A stretch of 64,000 bases of DNA from Leptodactylus fallax (Eukaryota; Chordata; Amphibia; Anura; Leptodactylidae): the NCBI GenBank assembly GCA_947044405.1, contig CAMRHE010000028.1, forward strand, positions 9,799,501-9,863,500, in the 5' to 3' direction. Positions 35,060 through 48,461 of the stretch are shown here, piece after piece. Each line of letters opens with the position of its first letter. Position 1 is the stretch's first letter. The notes below the pieces were generated by a model. It ran no database searches and was not told the origin of the DNA. It saw nothing but the letters and a program-made list of their open reading frames with translations. A program made the position numbers and the translations under genes.

Positions 35060-36369
35060 TTTTTCATGTCCTCACTTTAATATGACAATTGCCCAAGATT
35101 TTTACATTAATCTTAGCCAGTAGGTATGTTTGCAAGTTAATTTATCTACTGTATTAAGAAGCCTAATAGTAAGATCTTTTCTACACACGACATTGGTAGT
35201 TTATCAGCTCATTCATGTGGAGGAGGAAACAATAGAACAAGCTGACAACCTTAAAGACTAAAAACTGATAAGCTTCTTTTATAAGGACAAATCCTTGCTG
35301 GCTTGTACTCTGCACATATTCATGATTCTCTCCAGAGGACTGCTGAAGTGTGTATCATTGTTTCACATAAGTATCTTCATTCATTGTATTCTATAGGCAT
35401 ATAAAGGTGAATGCCACGTTCCTGACTTATTCTAACCTCTTCTTCGTATTGCATTCAACCATCATATATCATTATAATGTAGCATTAAATAGTAGATATA
35501 CAAACAAACTACAAAACAAACTGTAAACTAAACTACAAGGCAAATTAAAGATATTGTCAACTAGTCAAAATGGAAAATAAACTTATATATCGCTCAATAA
35601 AGTCATTGTGGGTAATATATAAGAGAGGCTACAGGAGCCATGTACAAACAAGTATAATACAATGTAAACACCACAACACAATACATTAAAGGCTCATGGT
35701 TAGACCTCGGCTTTTAACATTAAATAACCAATGAAAGTTTCTATTGTTGTGAGTTCAGGTCAATATCACTGAATAAACTCATGTCTAGATTTTACAATGA
35801 TGATTTTGTGCTAAACAACAGTATCTCATGTTTTACTTGTCCCTGTAAGAAGTTACATTTTCGGAAACAGCCCTATTTATGGGGACACCTTATTTGATGA
35901 GGTGTGGAAAATTTGTAATACAGTAATTCTTGTATGTGGCAAACACAATATTGCATAGTGCCAGTGTATTCTGCATCTGTAGAGATTGGCATCATTTGCA
36001 TGAATCTCTTTCCTAATGGGTCACATTATGTCCAATTTACAAAATTTACCTGTGAGGATGGTTTTACAGATTGTGAAGAACTGTTATAAAGGTTGCAACA
36101 GTCACAGTTTCGAACAGATTCCTAAGCCCCTGACCCACAGGCACCTCTTCCACTTGCAGACACCCCCCTAATAATTCAGTAGAGAATTTCTGAATAACAT
36201 AAAGAAAACTGTGCAGCTATATAGTTAAAGTGGCATAGTTCTCTCTATCCCCTTCCTTAATCCATCTTTATGAACAGTGTAGAGAGAAGGCAGCTCTGGA
36301 GCCTTAGGAAGTGAATAACTACCTGACCCCATAGCTAAGTCTTCAAATATCCTAATCTTAATAATAGAG
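35060..36369. other. gene-free sequence, nothing recognised
   Basis: AT-rich single-copy DNA. No exon, RNA gene or element end was seen. Confidence 0.35.
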
Positions 36370-36712
36370 ATCCTAATTATAACCCTTTCTGTACCCTAGA
36401 CCACTAGGGATACTGTAATTAACTAACTTACTGATTTAGACCACCAGGAACTGTATATTGACATTAACCCAATCACTGCCCTAGACTACCAGTGATCCTC
36501 ACAATCACCTTCTCACTACCTTAGATCACAGGTATATTAACATTAACTTCTTCATATTGTGCTGACTACCAGGTATCATTATACTAACCTCTTCACTATC
36601 CTAGACTGCCGGCTATACTAATATTAACTCCTTCATTGCTCTAAACCACCAGGCATACTAACATACTGAACCCTTCCCTGCCTGGGACAATCAAAGGACC
36701 TTACCTTATCCC
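36370..36712. repeat. degenerate tandem repeat, about 55-60 bp unit
   Basis: Five to six diverged copies of a CCTAGACYRCCAGG-type word are each followed by TATACTAATATTAACTCCTTC-like text. The spacing is irregular, so the array is old. Confidence 0.65.
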
Positions 36713-38127
36713 TCCTTACTGTGCTAGATGCTGCTTTTATTGGGACTACAGAGACGCCATGCTGCCCATTTACCTTCAATATCCTCTATGCTCTTGGGGG
36801 TCTGTTATTGGTGTTCACAAATTGTAGTGTGGACCAACAGAATACTACAGAACAGGGGAATTTATTAAGATTGGAATTCCCCATGCTAGTCTTAATAAAG
36901 GCCCTGACCATCACAAGATGCATTTGAGCCAGAAAGCCCGTGAGCCTGAATGGAAAGCTACACTAGTCAGGAACTGGCATAGATTTTCTATATAACTCAC
37001 ACCAATTTTGTCCATCAACTTTCACAGAAATTACCAATTGAGTGGGTTGTTGTGGATCTTTGGTGTAAAAAAAGGCCTGACACCAAAGCTGGGCCACATT
37101 AAAAGGGCCTGTCACCAAAGCTGGGCCACATTAACACCCATCTATGCCTGAAAACTGGGATAGATTTGTTGATGAATCTCCCCCAATGTGGAGTTCAGCG
37201 TCATTCATTTGATGAGGATGATTTTCAATACCAGACACTGGTCATAGACACACATGGCCACCTTCTCTAAATATACAACAGATAATTTTTAACTTCTTGG
37301 CAACCCCTTTTGGAGTGAAGAGGTTAAAATGTTTTTATATTTCTCTATGAAAAACAAAAAATTCTGACTTTCAGCCATTAGAAGCCTACAGCTTGAGTAA
37401 GCAGAAAAACAGAGCTCGGAACGGCACACTCAATCTGTTGGGGAGGTTCTCTCCTTTATTTTCTGAGCCATAATTCACAGTTCCATGTTTCTTAAAACAA
37501 ACTATGAGAATAATTGTCATGAACATTTTACACAAATGGAAAAGTCATTTTTTGCTACAGAGAATAAACTAGCAAACCATGATACAAACTGTATAAGCAA
37601 GACTTATTCAAGAACAAGCTACACAAAGCTATTAGACTGCCTGGGAATACACACTTTTCTTACATGTCTCTCACGTACTTTTATGTTCTATTTGAAATTG
37701 GCTCAAAGTGCACTTTGACATCTCAAAATCAGCTAGTAAGGTCTGACATGTGGTGCTTTGAATCAAAAAGCCATATTGTGCTGAATTGTAAAATAAAGTT
37801 TGGAGATGGCAACAATTGCTTTTCTACAATATAGATTTGTGGGATTAAAACTGAGTACATATTGGGTTATACTGTAATGTATCATAAATAACAATGATAA
37901 ATCTGATCACTATATTACAAGAACAAGAATAACAATAAATACAATATTAATATTAATATTATTAATATTAATTAACATTGCCCTCTATGAAATTAACATA
38001 GGAGAATGTACATGCGTCTAAACAAAACTAAGAGTCTCAGAAACTCCATTCTCCTAATATGTGTGGATTCTAGAAGTGAGAACTACACTTGTGTGGATTT
38101 TCCAAAATTTACATACAAGCAAAGAAT

Positions 38128-38131
<4 letters not shown>
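36713..38131. other. gene-free sequence, nothing recognised
   Basis: No gene found. AT-palindromic words (ATTAATATT) cluster at 37945-37975. Confidence 0.35.

Positions 38132-38186
<55 letters not shown>
38132..38186. repeat. (TA)n microsatellite
   Basis: An uninterrupted TA run. Confidence 0.93.
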
Positions 38187-38188
<2 letters not shown>

Positions 38189-40818
38189 TACTGTCTAAAA
38201 TCTAGACACTGCAAACTCAGACTAGGCAATCTTAAACTGCACCAGATTTATCTTAAAAGTTCTTGGTGCATTTGTGGCACATTTTTGTCACACAGAGGCA
38301 CATGTTAGGCCACACCCCTTTCTCATGAAGCCACACCTCTTTCCTGCAATGCCAGGCTCCCTTTTTGGTCAAGTTGGAAAAGTGTCTAAAACACTTCATA
38401 AACGTGGCACATAGTATGCTAGACAGTTTTCTGGTTCAAAATAGGACAGAATTCTGGTGCATTTTGCTTAATAAATCACCCCCAATGTGTCCAGTTAAAT
38501 ATTGCTACGTATGTGTTCTTACCCATCCTCCTGGCTGGACATGTCTATCAATAGTTTAGCACCTTTTCTAAATGCAACATAATTATGTAATAAGTTAACA
38601 CAACGTGATATGGTAACATTCATATTTGTGTCTATGAGCCACCATCCTTTGGGGGTTGTGGAGGAGGTGTGTATTGCAGACTTTCAAGACTTTTGTTAGC
38701 GTGTTGTGATATTATGCTGGTTTCATGACAAAAATATTCTGTAACTGGAGACCAGTTAAATGTGGACACGTCTGTATCAAATGACAGTATCGCTGCAGGA
38801 CTGAGTAGAGTCCACTGTACTGTCCATGTGCAGCTTTGTAGCCATTCATATAATAGACTTGTTTTCATGCCTCATACCTGATTGAAACTGCACATGATAA
38901 ATTGACTCCAGAAAGCAGAATTTTCATTGACATTCGGCAAGATTTTGGATCAGTCAAATTGATCATACCTGATCATAATGAATTCTTTATTGATTTTGTA
39001 AATGAAAACCATGACACTGAATGGAACTGAGCAGCTTGCAATGTATGAGAACACATGCAGACTACCAAAACAAATGGAATTAAATTTTCAATGATAAAAA
39101 ACAAAGGCCAATATGTTTATGTCATAAACAGCTAATAAAAAAAAATAAATAAACCAATAAATAGAATTCTCCCTAAAGGTGTTTATAGCCTTTTAATGTT
39201 GGAAAAACAGAATGAACAAAAACCAACTGTTTTTCCAGTTTTATTGTCAGTGTTATTTAATGTCAGCTATTAGGTGCTTAATGATTAAATCCGACCACAC
39301 AACGCTATTTTTTACTTCGTTTTCAAATTTAAAAATAGTGCTGAGAAAACAAAAGATTCAGCCAAGCTTAGGAATTTCCTCCAGTGTTTGCTAAGACAAG
39401 AGTTAAGAGTTTGCAAGTCTTGCACAACATTCTGCACAATTAAGTTTAAATGTGGATCATATAAATATTGTTTGGGCATTATAATGAGTCTGGACGGGGA
39501 CAGTCTCGCCTAATAGACTTATTAACTATATATAGACTTTCTGCGTTTTTAAAGACAATATATGAACTTTTCATACATGCAAAAAATATAAACTGATGCA
39601 ATAACAATAATAAATGTGCATATTTACATCCGTACGTCTTAAGCCAAATATCTATCTGGTTCGATTGCAAGGAATACTGAAATGTGATGATTTATCAATG
39701 TCAGTAGAATATTGCATTAATGCAATTGCATAATAAAATAAAAAAAAAGTTAATTTGCTTGTTTTTCCTTCAGGACAGATGCAAAATAGATTTATGTTAC
39801 AAAATATATTATTACAAAATGCAGATGTTGTGTAGACAATAGACTAACTGAAGCCTTGACTAAACGTATCTCGAAGGGAATCTGTCAGCTAACAAAAACA
39901 CTTGCACTTTTATAAAAAAAAAAAAAAACATAAGAAAAATAATACATGGAAGCAAGGATAATAATGTTTTCATATTAATAGTGTTTATTAGCTTTTTAGA
40001 TTTTTATGTTTCCAGGTGTCTTTCTCTACCTTTCCTCTTGGCAAGACATGTCCAGATGAGCAGCTTTTCATGATATGCTATCACAAAGTGATATGCTATC
40101 TATTCTATTGGTGTCTATGTGCCCAATTATTGCGTTGTTAGTTTGCCATTTCATTTTCATATACCATATTCTGTTATTCTGGGTTAATAGAAAGGGGTCC
40201 TCTGTTCGTAACGCTGCCTTGCGCTGGGGATCTGCTCTCTCTTTCACCCCAAAGGCAACACAATGATTTCAATGGTCACTTTATAATGCTTTATTTCACC
40301 TGTGGTTACATTGCAGGAAAGTTAAGCACTTATTGTCAGGTTTCTGTATACTGTACAGTAGATCAAAGGCAAACACTAAAGGTCCCTACTGGGACATACT
40401 TTCTGTGGGTCTAAGGACCATTTTCATGAATTAGGATTCTACGTATGTATTTTTCTTATAGCACCACTGCTGACTACTGTTTCTTTAAGGTTGCAATGCT
40501 GACGTGTGAAGTTTCACTGACTCAGCAGCTAGTCAGAGCTCTGAGATGCTGAACCAATCATCAGCTGAGGAGGGATATGTAAAGTCTGTTCAGACCATCC
40601 TATGTGACTGCTGTTGATTTGCTGTATTCTTGACTTTGGTTTTTTTATTGGATATTCACTAGCTTGCTGATTCGGCTTTGACTGTTACCTCTTTTATATG
40701 ACATTGGTTTGAACTTGTTTATTCCTTTGGATCTGATTCGGATAATAAATTGATCTCCTGGTTTGACCTGGCTTGTGAGTTTTTTGCTGTAGTTTACTGG
40801 TATGATTTTAGTCTGCAG
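38187..40818. other. gene-free sequence; candidate conserved block 39190-39500; possible LTR-like fragment 40500-40790
   Basis: The 39190-39500 block is single-copy and repeat-free, with the texture of conserved non-coding DNA. Positions 40500-40790 are T-rich with alternating CTG/TTG words and an AATAAA at 40745, reminiscent of the 3' part of the solo LTR at 15973-16629. No TG...CA borders or duplication can be fixed, so I do not call an LTR. Confidence 0.25.
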
Positions 40819-41316
40819 TAGAGATGGTCAAACCTCTCATGGTTGGTTTTGGATTCAAGTTCGGGTGGCTCAGGTCCCTGATTTGTTTCTGGTCAAACAA
40901 TTTTGAGATGTATCACAACTTAAATTGGCTTAAAATAAAGTGTAGAATACTCTCAGGGTTACTAGAAACCTATCTATCTAAATTCTAGCTCTCTAATGCA
41001 AACTCAGCCAAAGTAATGTCAATGCGAAAAGTGACATTATTATGACACACAGAAGAGTGCCAGTGCCAGTGCCATCACCAGGAGAGCACCAGATGCCACA
41101 TGGAGGCCCAAAAGAGATGAGGGAATGTGAGAAATTTTTTTTTTCACCTCCCCTGGGCCTCTAACTATTATATTCTGGGGTCTGAAGAGCATAATGCAGT
41201 GGCCATTTTGGTTCACCCAAGTTGAATCTCCATTTGTTTGGTTTTGTAAAAAAAAATGAACACTTTGAAATATTCGGGTCGAACCAGTTCGGTATGAACT
41301 GATTCGCCCATGTCTA
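40819..41316. mobile_element. non-autonomous hAT element 5, 498 bp
   Basis: The perfect 8-bp duplication GTCTGCAG (40811-40818 and 41317-41324) flanks ends TAGAGATGGTCAAAC and, in reverse complement, TAGACATGGGCGAATC. The same terminus type occurs at 57765-58270. Half of the TATTATACTC hairpin module is present near 41165-41186, followed by GAGCATAATGCAGTGGCC, one vestigial unit of the shared minisatellite. Confidence 0.85.
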
Positions 41317-41324
41317 GTCTGCAG

Positions 41325-42985
41325 CTGCCCCTATATTTTACACTAGCTATTGGTCTGATAACCTGGGTCCAGATCCAGCCAAGACCATGTGGTCTCAGAG
41401 CAGGCTCTGGTGAAGATGTTTGGGTAGCCTTAGAGTCAGCCAGGGCAGTGTGACATTTAGATAGCTTATTGTACTGATACCTGCTATCTGCCAATTTCTG
41501 CATTTTTGGGAATTGCTTTAGAGGCAATTCAATAACAATCTTGTGATGTCCCATGCAGATAAATTGAAATCTACACCAGTCAGAGACTTCAGTTATAACT
41601 CACATCAGCATTCTGACATACATTACAGTAAATCTGTTGGGCTAAGGTATCCCCACATTGGCTCACCTTGTTCTCTGCCTTGCTTTGCCCACTTTTCTAA
41701 AAAGTAATGGAGAAAGAGGTGCATTTCTGGAACACTCTTTAGGGCAAACAATCATGTGCCAAAAATATATGCTTATTCTAGTAAATTTCCCCAGATGTGT
41801 TTGTAGGCCATTTCATTAAGTCCTATTGACAAACGATGTCACATGCTGTTTTTAATTTTTGTAGATTTTTAAAATTTTGGCTGAAAAAAAGGGACTAATT
41901 TGTATATATTTTTTCAGTAGATCATTATCAGAAAGAAACATAGATTCTAAAAAATGATCACATAGTACAAGACATGTGGATTTAGCAATGCAAACAATGT
42001 AGTAATGCATTTCAATATTGCAAAACAACTGGTTTTATACTAATACTTTAAATGATAAATTCCATGCATAATCTTAAGGAGATAAAGTGTAACAACCCCC
42101 CCTCCAAAAAAAAAAAAAAAAGAGAACCATCCGCATAAAATTCCAATTATTCCAGCATAATTCATTAGTGAAAAAATAAAAATAGAAAATAAGAAATAAA
42201 AATGAATAAATTAAAATTAAATTTAAAAAAGTATTATTTCTAATCCATTGGTAAAACCATTCCTAGTGCCAACAGATGGTCTCTAAAGTCTCAGTTTCAG
42301 GGAAAGATTACAATGACATAATTGTAAAATCTGCTAATTGCAGCCGGTCTGACACACTCTTTTATATCTTATTTTAGACCTCTTTGTACTAATCACTTTG
42401 AAGCGTTACTCCTGTATTTAGCACTTTAATGAAAAACATATGTCTTCTCATAAGAGAATAACTCGCTTGTAATTTTACTGAAATCTCCACCAAACCATTT
42501 GTAAATTTTTTTTAAGCAGAAGCGCCCTGGAGTAACAAGAGTAAAGGAAAAAAAAAAAGGGATAAAAAAAACAACATTTCATAAATCGGCTTTCAGCATA
42601 TTTAATGGAATGCACAATTATAATATTTGCCAGGAGCAAAGAAAATTTACATCTAATTGACCGTGTAGAAGTGCACCTTTAAAAAAAAAAAAATGATTCT
42701 ACTAAAAGTGCCCCATAAATCAATGATAAAAGAATTGTTCAATGAACTAATATACTAGCTAACAAGCTAACAAACTAGTTAACAAATAAATAAATAATAA
42801 AAATATAAAAAAAACAGGTAAGGTCAATGAAGTAATTTTTTAAATTGCTATATTGCTCCTAATTTTTTTTTTTAATAAAATGTGGAATACAGTTCACATT
42901 TCTGATTTTTAAGGCAAGAATAGCATAGTCTGCAGGGCTATTTTTGCTGTTAAGAATAACTGAAATTCCAGTTACCTGATGGAAC
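41325..42985. other. gene-free sequence with a candidate conserved block at 42230-42680
   Basis: The 42230-42680 block contains words such as CTAATTGCAG and CTTGTAATTTTACTG, has no repeat hallmarks and could be conserved non-coding DNA. The remainder is A-rich with homopolymers. Confidence 0.3.
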
Positions 42986-43424
42986 CAGGGTCAGACTGGC
43001 CCATCAGGGTACCGGTGAATCCCCTGGTGGGCCTCGTGCCTTTAGGGGGCCCTACCGGACCTCCACTGTTTTTATAATCGGCAATGGAGGTTTGGTAACG
43101 GCATCTCCAGGACACAGATCTAGTTAAAATGCATCCGACTGAAGTGCTATCTTGTAAACCGCAAGCCACTTCAGGCTTGCGGTTTACAAGATGCCAAGAG
43201 AAGAGACAAGATGTCTGCTTCTCTGCACAGGCGGGCGCGATGACGTCACAGGATCGCGCCTCCTGTGCTGAGACACAGACGTCCTCCTAAGCGTGATTAC
43301 AGGGAATAGAGCGTTGCTTAAGAAGATGAGGAGACGGCTGCTCCGTCCCTGTCCTTCAGAGAATCGCAGGCAAGTGAGTACAACTTTTATTTTTTATTTT
43401 TAAGGGGGGGAGATGGGAGTATTT

Positions 43425-43690
43425 ATGGGGAATTATAGCTATAAAGGGGGGAATAATTTATATAAAGGGTAATTATGGGGTATTATAGCTATAAAGGGGG
43501 GTATTTTATATAAAGGGTAATTATGGGGCATTATAGCTATAAAGGGGGGGATAATTTATATAAAGCGTAATTAAGGGGCATTATAGCTATAAGGGGGGAT
43601 AATTTATATAAAGGGTAATTATAGGGCATTATAGCTATAAAGGGGGGTCTTTTATATAAAGGGTAATTATGGGGCATTATGGCTATAAAA
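43425..43690. repeat. minisatellite, about 49 bp unit, 5 copies, inside hAT element 6
   Basis: The unit contains GGGGCATTATAGCTATAAAG and TTTATATAAAGGGTAATTA. It resumes for about one diverged copy at 44095-44150 beyond an inserted MITE. It is related only weakly to the 30-bp unit of the other hAT elements. Confidence 0.88.
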
Positions 43691-43700
43691 GGTGGAATCA

Positions 43701-44094
43701 TTAAAAAGGATTGTCCAGGATAACCATTTTTTTTATATTAGGCCAGGGAAGGTGAAAAAAACAAAAAAACTAAACAAAAACACTCACCTGTCCCCACTGC
43801 TGTGGTTTCTCACAGCTCGGTCCGGTCCTGCTGCTCTAGTGTTTTCTTCTGGGGAAAGTCCCTGCCGCACATGTCCGCTGAGGCCAATCAGTGGCCTAAG
43901 GACACGGGATGTCTCAGTGCGGCGAGGACTTCAGCCACAAGAAAACACCGGAGCGGCAGGACCGAAACATGCTGGAAGACATCGGAGCACTGGGGACAGG
44001 TGAGTGTGGTTTTTTAAAAAAAAAATTCACCTTCCCCGGCCTAATATAAAAAAAAAAAAAAAAAAAAAAAAAAGGTCCTGGACAACCCCTTTAA
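43701..44094. mobile_element. palindromic TTAA-flanked MITE with mirror-image splice donors
   Basis: The left end TTAAAAAGGATTGTCCAGGA pairs with the right end TCCTGGACAACCCCTTTAA. Arms of about 170 bp pair closely, including CACTCACCTGTCCCC on the left (43781-43795) and GGGGACAGGTGAGTG on the right (43992-44006). Each is a strong CAG|GTGAGT 5' splice-site consensus pointing away from the centre. It is inserted in the minisatellite of hAT element 6. Confidence 0.88.
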
Positions 44095-44330
44095 TATGAT
44101 TATTTTATATAAAGGGTAATTATGGCTATAAAGGGGAGGAACATTTATATAAGGGCTCATTAGGGAACATTATGAACATAAGGGATCATTTATATAAGGG
44201 GCCATTGTGAATAGAAGGGGGCATCATTTATATAAACATCACTACGGGTTGGCTGTATTTATGTCAGGGGTCATAATATAAGTGGACAATTAATTTAATT
44301 AAGCTGGCACTTGGGCTTTATTAAAGGAGA

Positions 44331-44682
44331 TTTCCAGCTCATTTTTATTGATGATCTATTCTCAGAATAGATCATCAATAAGAGATCAGTGGACCCCCCT
44401 CCTCTGATTGAAGAGGCCATGGTGTCTGTTCCCATTGCACGCTGTCTGTTTTATAGTGTCCGTACAATGTAATTACAGTCTTGTCACATAGACGTGTATA
44501 GGATGAGGCTGTAGTTACATCACATGGCCACTATGAAATAAATGCTATAATGTAAACAGAGAAGGGGTCACGGTGCTTACACAAGGGTCCTGGACCCTTC
44601 AAACTGCTGATCAGTGGGGGTCCTGGATGTTGGAATCCCACTCATTTTTTTTTTTTATTCTTGACCTGAAAAACCCATTTAA
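44331..44682. mobile_element. palindromic TTAA-flanked MITE
   Basis: The left end is TTAAAGGAGATTTCCAGCTC and the right end in reverse complement is TTAAATGGGTTTTTCAGGTC. Inner arms pair (GATCAGTGGACCCCC against GATCAGTGGGGGTCC in inverse arrangement). A related inverted copy lies at about 48165-48420. Confidence 0.7.
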
Positions 44683-45541
44683 TTAGTAAACACATGGGGT
44701 ATTAATAATAAGGGGCACTATTTAAGGGGATACACAGGGACATTATTAATTTAAAGATGCACTTGGCAGTATTATTTATTCTGTGGGGGTTTATATCAGC
44801 TGGATGGGGACTTTATGTGAGTGAGGACAATGTGGGTCGGTGCCTGGAAAAGTGAGGAGCCAAAGATGTCTGTGCTGCAAGTCACAGAAGGAAAAAGTGG
44901 TCATGGCGGTCCAAAGGGAAGAGACGAGAAATGTGAATGATTAGTCAGAGACGTCACCTGTAAGGCATAACATTGTTTCTGTACTGTATTTACTTAAATG
45001 GTCTTCACAGACATGTGTACAGCTGCTGTGTACCCCTATACGTTCACCGCATAGTGATAATATCAGTATACCTGAGCAGGGGGCCGACTTGCATGTGTTT
45101 GCCTCCCCTGTGCTGAACCCCTAGCTACGCCCCTGCTGAAGAGGGAAGAGAAGGCCGCAAGCAGGAGCAGTAAATGAATGCAGCAGGTTTTCACTGCTTC
45201 TGCTGATACGGTTGTTAAAACCTGATCGCAGAACTGGGGAGAAGTGGCGATGCCGACCCTGTTACTGGTAGAGGAGGAAGCCACAGGCTTCCTGATCTAC
45301 CACCCCCCGACTTCTAGGTAATAGGCCACACTGAGCTTGTGGCCTACAAGCTAACTATCAATACTTACTGCTGTCTGTTCTCCTTCACCTCCTGCTTCTT
45401 ATTGCTCATGACGTCACAACAGTGCGCTGGAGCAGGGAGACAGAGCAGGACCAGGGAGCAGACAGCTAAGTAATGATCCAACACTGTTATAAGGTGGACC
45501 AGTGAAGTGGCCATAAAAAAAATTAGGCCAAGACAACCTCT

Positions 45542-46459
45542 TTAACCGCTTCCATACCGCCCATAGACTATATACGTCCAGGAAAAATTCAGCAACTGCA
45601 CAAAATCGTGCAGCTGCTGAAACAGGGAGCCAGCTGTAACTTCAGCCGGAGCTCCCAGAGAGAAGACAGGGAAGGTTTATTACCTCCCCTGCCATCCTGA
45701 TCGCAGTGTATACAGCACTCAATGTGCGCTGTATACAGCACTATGGGCGCCGCCATCTTGCGGCTCCCCTCTGACCCGGCGGTCATGTGATCCGCCGGGA
45801 TCAGTGTCTGTTAGAGCTGCTGGGTCCTACAGGAACCAGATCAGCTCTATAGTTATGTGAAAGCAACGTGGAGGAGGCTGTATTCCTCCTGCAACTGGGG
45901 CTAAATATACCAGCCCCAGTTACAGGGGAAATAAGCCTCCCGAAAAAAAAAAAAGTCATCAGATGTCCCCAAAGGTCTATTATGACCTTATGGGGACACA
46001 ATGTAAAAAAAAAAAAAAAAAAAAAAAAAGTATAGAAAAGTGAAAAGAAAAATGTAAATAAAATTATTAAAAAAAATAAATAAAATAATACGCCAATAAA
46101 ACGCCCTTATTACAGGTTATAGACCCACCCCTGACGACACCATAAAAAATAAAAATTACCGTAGCGGAGAGGAAAAACTATTTTATAAAGTTTTTTAGTA
46201 GCACTTTGTGTTATTAAATTAAAAAAAAAATGAAAAGTGAAAAACAGACCCGTTTTCCCTCCTCTTTTGTTTATATTTTCCTGGATATAAAAAAAATTAA
46301 TACACATGCAAAAATAAAAACAACATAAAAATAAAGCCCTATGTGTCACCGAAAAAAGACGCAGAAATGAGTTGAATAACGCATATGATAAAAATGTTCT
46401 AGCCCTCCAAATTCGCACGTACAAAAACTTGAAAATGTGCCTGTTATGGAAGTGGTTAA
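45542..46459. mobile_element. TTAA-bounded element, 918 bp, TTAACC ends
   Basis: The left end TTAACCGCTTCCATACCG and the right end in reverse complement TTAACCACTTCCATAACAGG are inverted repeats with TTAA on both sides. The ends differ from TTAAAGGRR, so this is a separate family using the same target (piggyBac- or Kolobok-like). The inside has a GC-rich palindromic first half (GGCGCCGCCATCTTGCGG, GTATACAGCACT pair) and A-rich runs. The small open frames here carry no transposase motif. Confidence 0.75.
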
Positions 46460-46797
46460 AGAGGTTGTCCAAAAATTGGAGCTACCCCGGTGGCAGCCAG
46501 GAAGGTGTAAAATTAAAAAAAAAAAAAAAAGCATACTCACCTGTCCCCCACCTGTGTCTCTTTAGTCTCATGGTGGCACCTCATTTCTGGAAATCCAGTA
46601 CCTAATTTGTCTTAGTGGTCACATGAGGTGCAGGACTCGCTGCAAGAAGAAGCCGGCATGACACTGAACTGGCAGCGGACAATGGAGCACCGAGGACAGG
46701 TGAATATGCTTTTTTATTTATTTTTTTTTTATTTTACACCTCATGCCCACCACATGGATTGCTTCAATTCCTGGACAACCTCTTTAAAAGGTTTATC
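46456..46797. mobile_element. palindromic TTAA-flanked MITE
   Basis: TTAAAGAGGTTGTCCAAAAA at the left and CCTGGACAACCTCTTTAA at the right. It shares its left TTAA with the preceding element. It is the counterpart of 32203-32497. The left donor word CAGGTGAGTATGC (minus strand, 46531-46543) is intact; the right one is GTGAAT. Confidence 0.82.
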
Positions 46798-47543
46798 CAT
46801 CTTTCTAATATTGATGGCATGGCCTTAGGATAGGCCATCAAAAATACACCTACAGGGGTCCGACAGCCAGGGCCTCTGCAGGTCAGCTTTTCCAGGACAG
46901 TGTGGCTACAAGTAATGGTAACAATTTCAGGAGCCACGCTGCTCGCTTTCCATAGAGAGTGTTGCGGTGAGTTTAGGTAGTGCAGTGGTGTACAACATAT
47001 GGCGGGTGAGCAGCATGGCTCCCGACATGTTATTACCTGTTGTCGCGCTGTCTCAGTACAGCTGATCTGCAGTAGTCCTGGTGGTGAGCCCCTAGAAACA
47101 ATTCCACTGGTGGGCCCTAGACATCCTAGTCCCACACTGGATGGAACCGATTATAAATCAATGATATTTTGTAGGATTTATTCAGTTCCATTAAGCAAGG
47201 TATCCATCATGACTATCATGACTTTACTTTGTGTACACATGAACTGTAAGACCCAGTTCACAATAGCAAACATTTACAACTACTGTGAGCTATATGCAGT
47301 GGTGAACCTAGCCTCTTTGCTGCCTGAGGCGGACTATAGAAAGACGCCCCCCCCCCCCCCAAAAAAAAAACAAAAAAACAAAACTGAGTTTCCATGCTAC
47401 TAGTTTAACACACTGTTATTGTTGCACAATATACACAATACACAAAGTTATAAATAGTTTTTAAGAATTCTTCTTCCTGTATTACTTCAGTATCAGATCA
47501 ACAACACGGCATTAACAATGAAAGTAACGTCACACATCTTCTG

Positions 47544-47681
47544 CTTGGTGGATGGACGAGCCCACGTGGCCCCCATTCTCTATAATAGGAGCCCCGCAGA
47601 TAGCTGAGTACTGGACTTCGGGTATCTTTGGCACTCCCATTAAAGTGAATGAGAGCCACGCGGGTTCGTCCATCCACCAAG
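47544..47681. repeat. hairpin with 27-bp arms inside hAT element 7
   Basis: Left arm 47544-47570 starts CTTGGTGGATGGACGAGCCC and right arm 47655-47681 is its complement with one or two mismatches. The separating 84 bp are unrelated. It is probably the core of a further nested MITE. Confidence 0.8.
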
Positions 47682-48461
47682 TGACACACCTATATATATG
47701 GCTGCGGTCAGGCTGAATTCCCACCTAGTAGGGGAAAAAACCCAATTCTCAGGCTCAGTGGGGGTCTCAGCAGACAGACCCCCATCAATCAGGTATTTAT
47801 CCTCTATCATTTAGGTGAATACAGGGCAGTAACATTCTGTGACTTACAGGTGACGTCTCTGACTAATCGGTCACATTTCCCTTCTCTTCCCTCTGGACCG
47901 CCATGACCACTTCTTCCAGCTGTGACTTGTCTCTGTAAAGGTTGCAATAGAGACATCTTTGGCTCCTCACTTTTCCAGGCATCCAACTCACATTGTCCTC
48001 ACCTACACAAAGCCCCCATCCTGCTGCTACCCCCAATTATATAATATATGATATAACCCCCCCCATAATGAATAATACCCCCAAGTGCATCTTTATATTA
48101 ATAATGTCCGTGTGTACCCTGTATAAATAGTGCCCCTTATTAATAATACCCCAGGTGTTAACTAATTAAAAGGTTTTCCAGGTCATTAATAAACTAATCA
48201 GTGGGGTTCAAAAACCCAGGACCCCCACTGATCAGCTGTTTGAATGGTACCTGTGTAAGCGCCGTGACCGCTTCTCTGTTTACATAGTGTATTTCATCTC
48301 ATAGCGGCCATGTAATGTAACTACAGCCTCGTCCTGTACATGTCTACAGTATGTGACAAGGCTACAATTACATCACACGGTCACTATAAACAGACAGCGT
48401 ATAATATAAACAGGTGCCATAGCCCATGTTTATAGCTCCCCATTTACACACACTATAAAGT

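Larger units (their letters stand above)
42986..47139. mobile_element. non-autonomous hAT element 6, 4154 bp, with nested MITEs
   Basis: The perfect 8-bp duplication GATGGAAC (42978-42985 and 47140-47147) flanks ends CAGGGTCAGACTGG and, in reverse complement, CAGTGTGGGACTAGG. Inside are a GC-rich palindrome centred on TGACGTCA (43241-43248), a minisatellite of about 49 bp, and four TTAA-bounded elements. The right 680 bp match hAT element 4. The stretch 44690-44970 recurs inverted at 47850-48160. No transposase is encoded, and most of the unusual length is nested insertions. Confidence 0.88.

Noticed and set aside
40500..40790. Second LTR
   Set aside because: The style resembles an LTR, but TG...CA borders and a target duplication could not be found.
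45100..45300. Small frame with Ser-rich peptide as a gene
   Set aside because: It lies in mosaic hAT/MITE sequence without start context or homologous motif.
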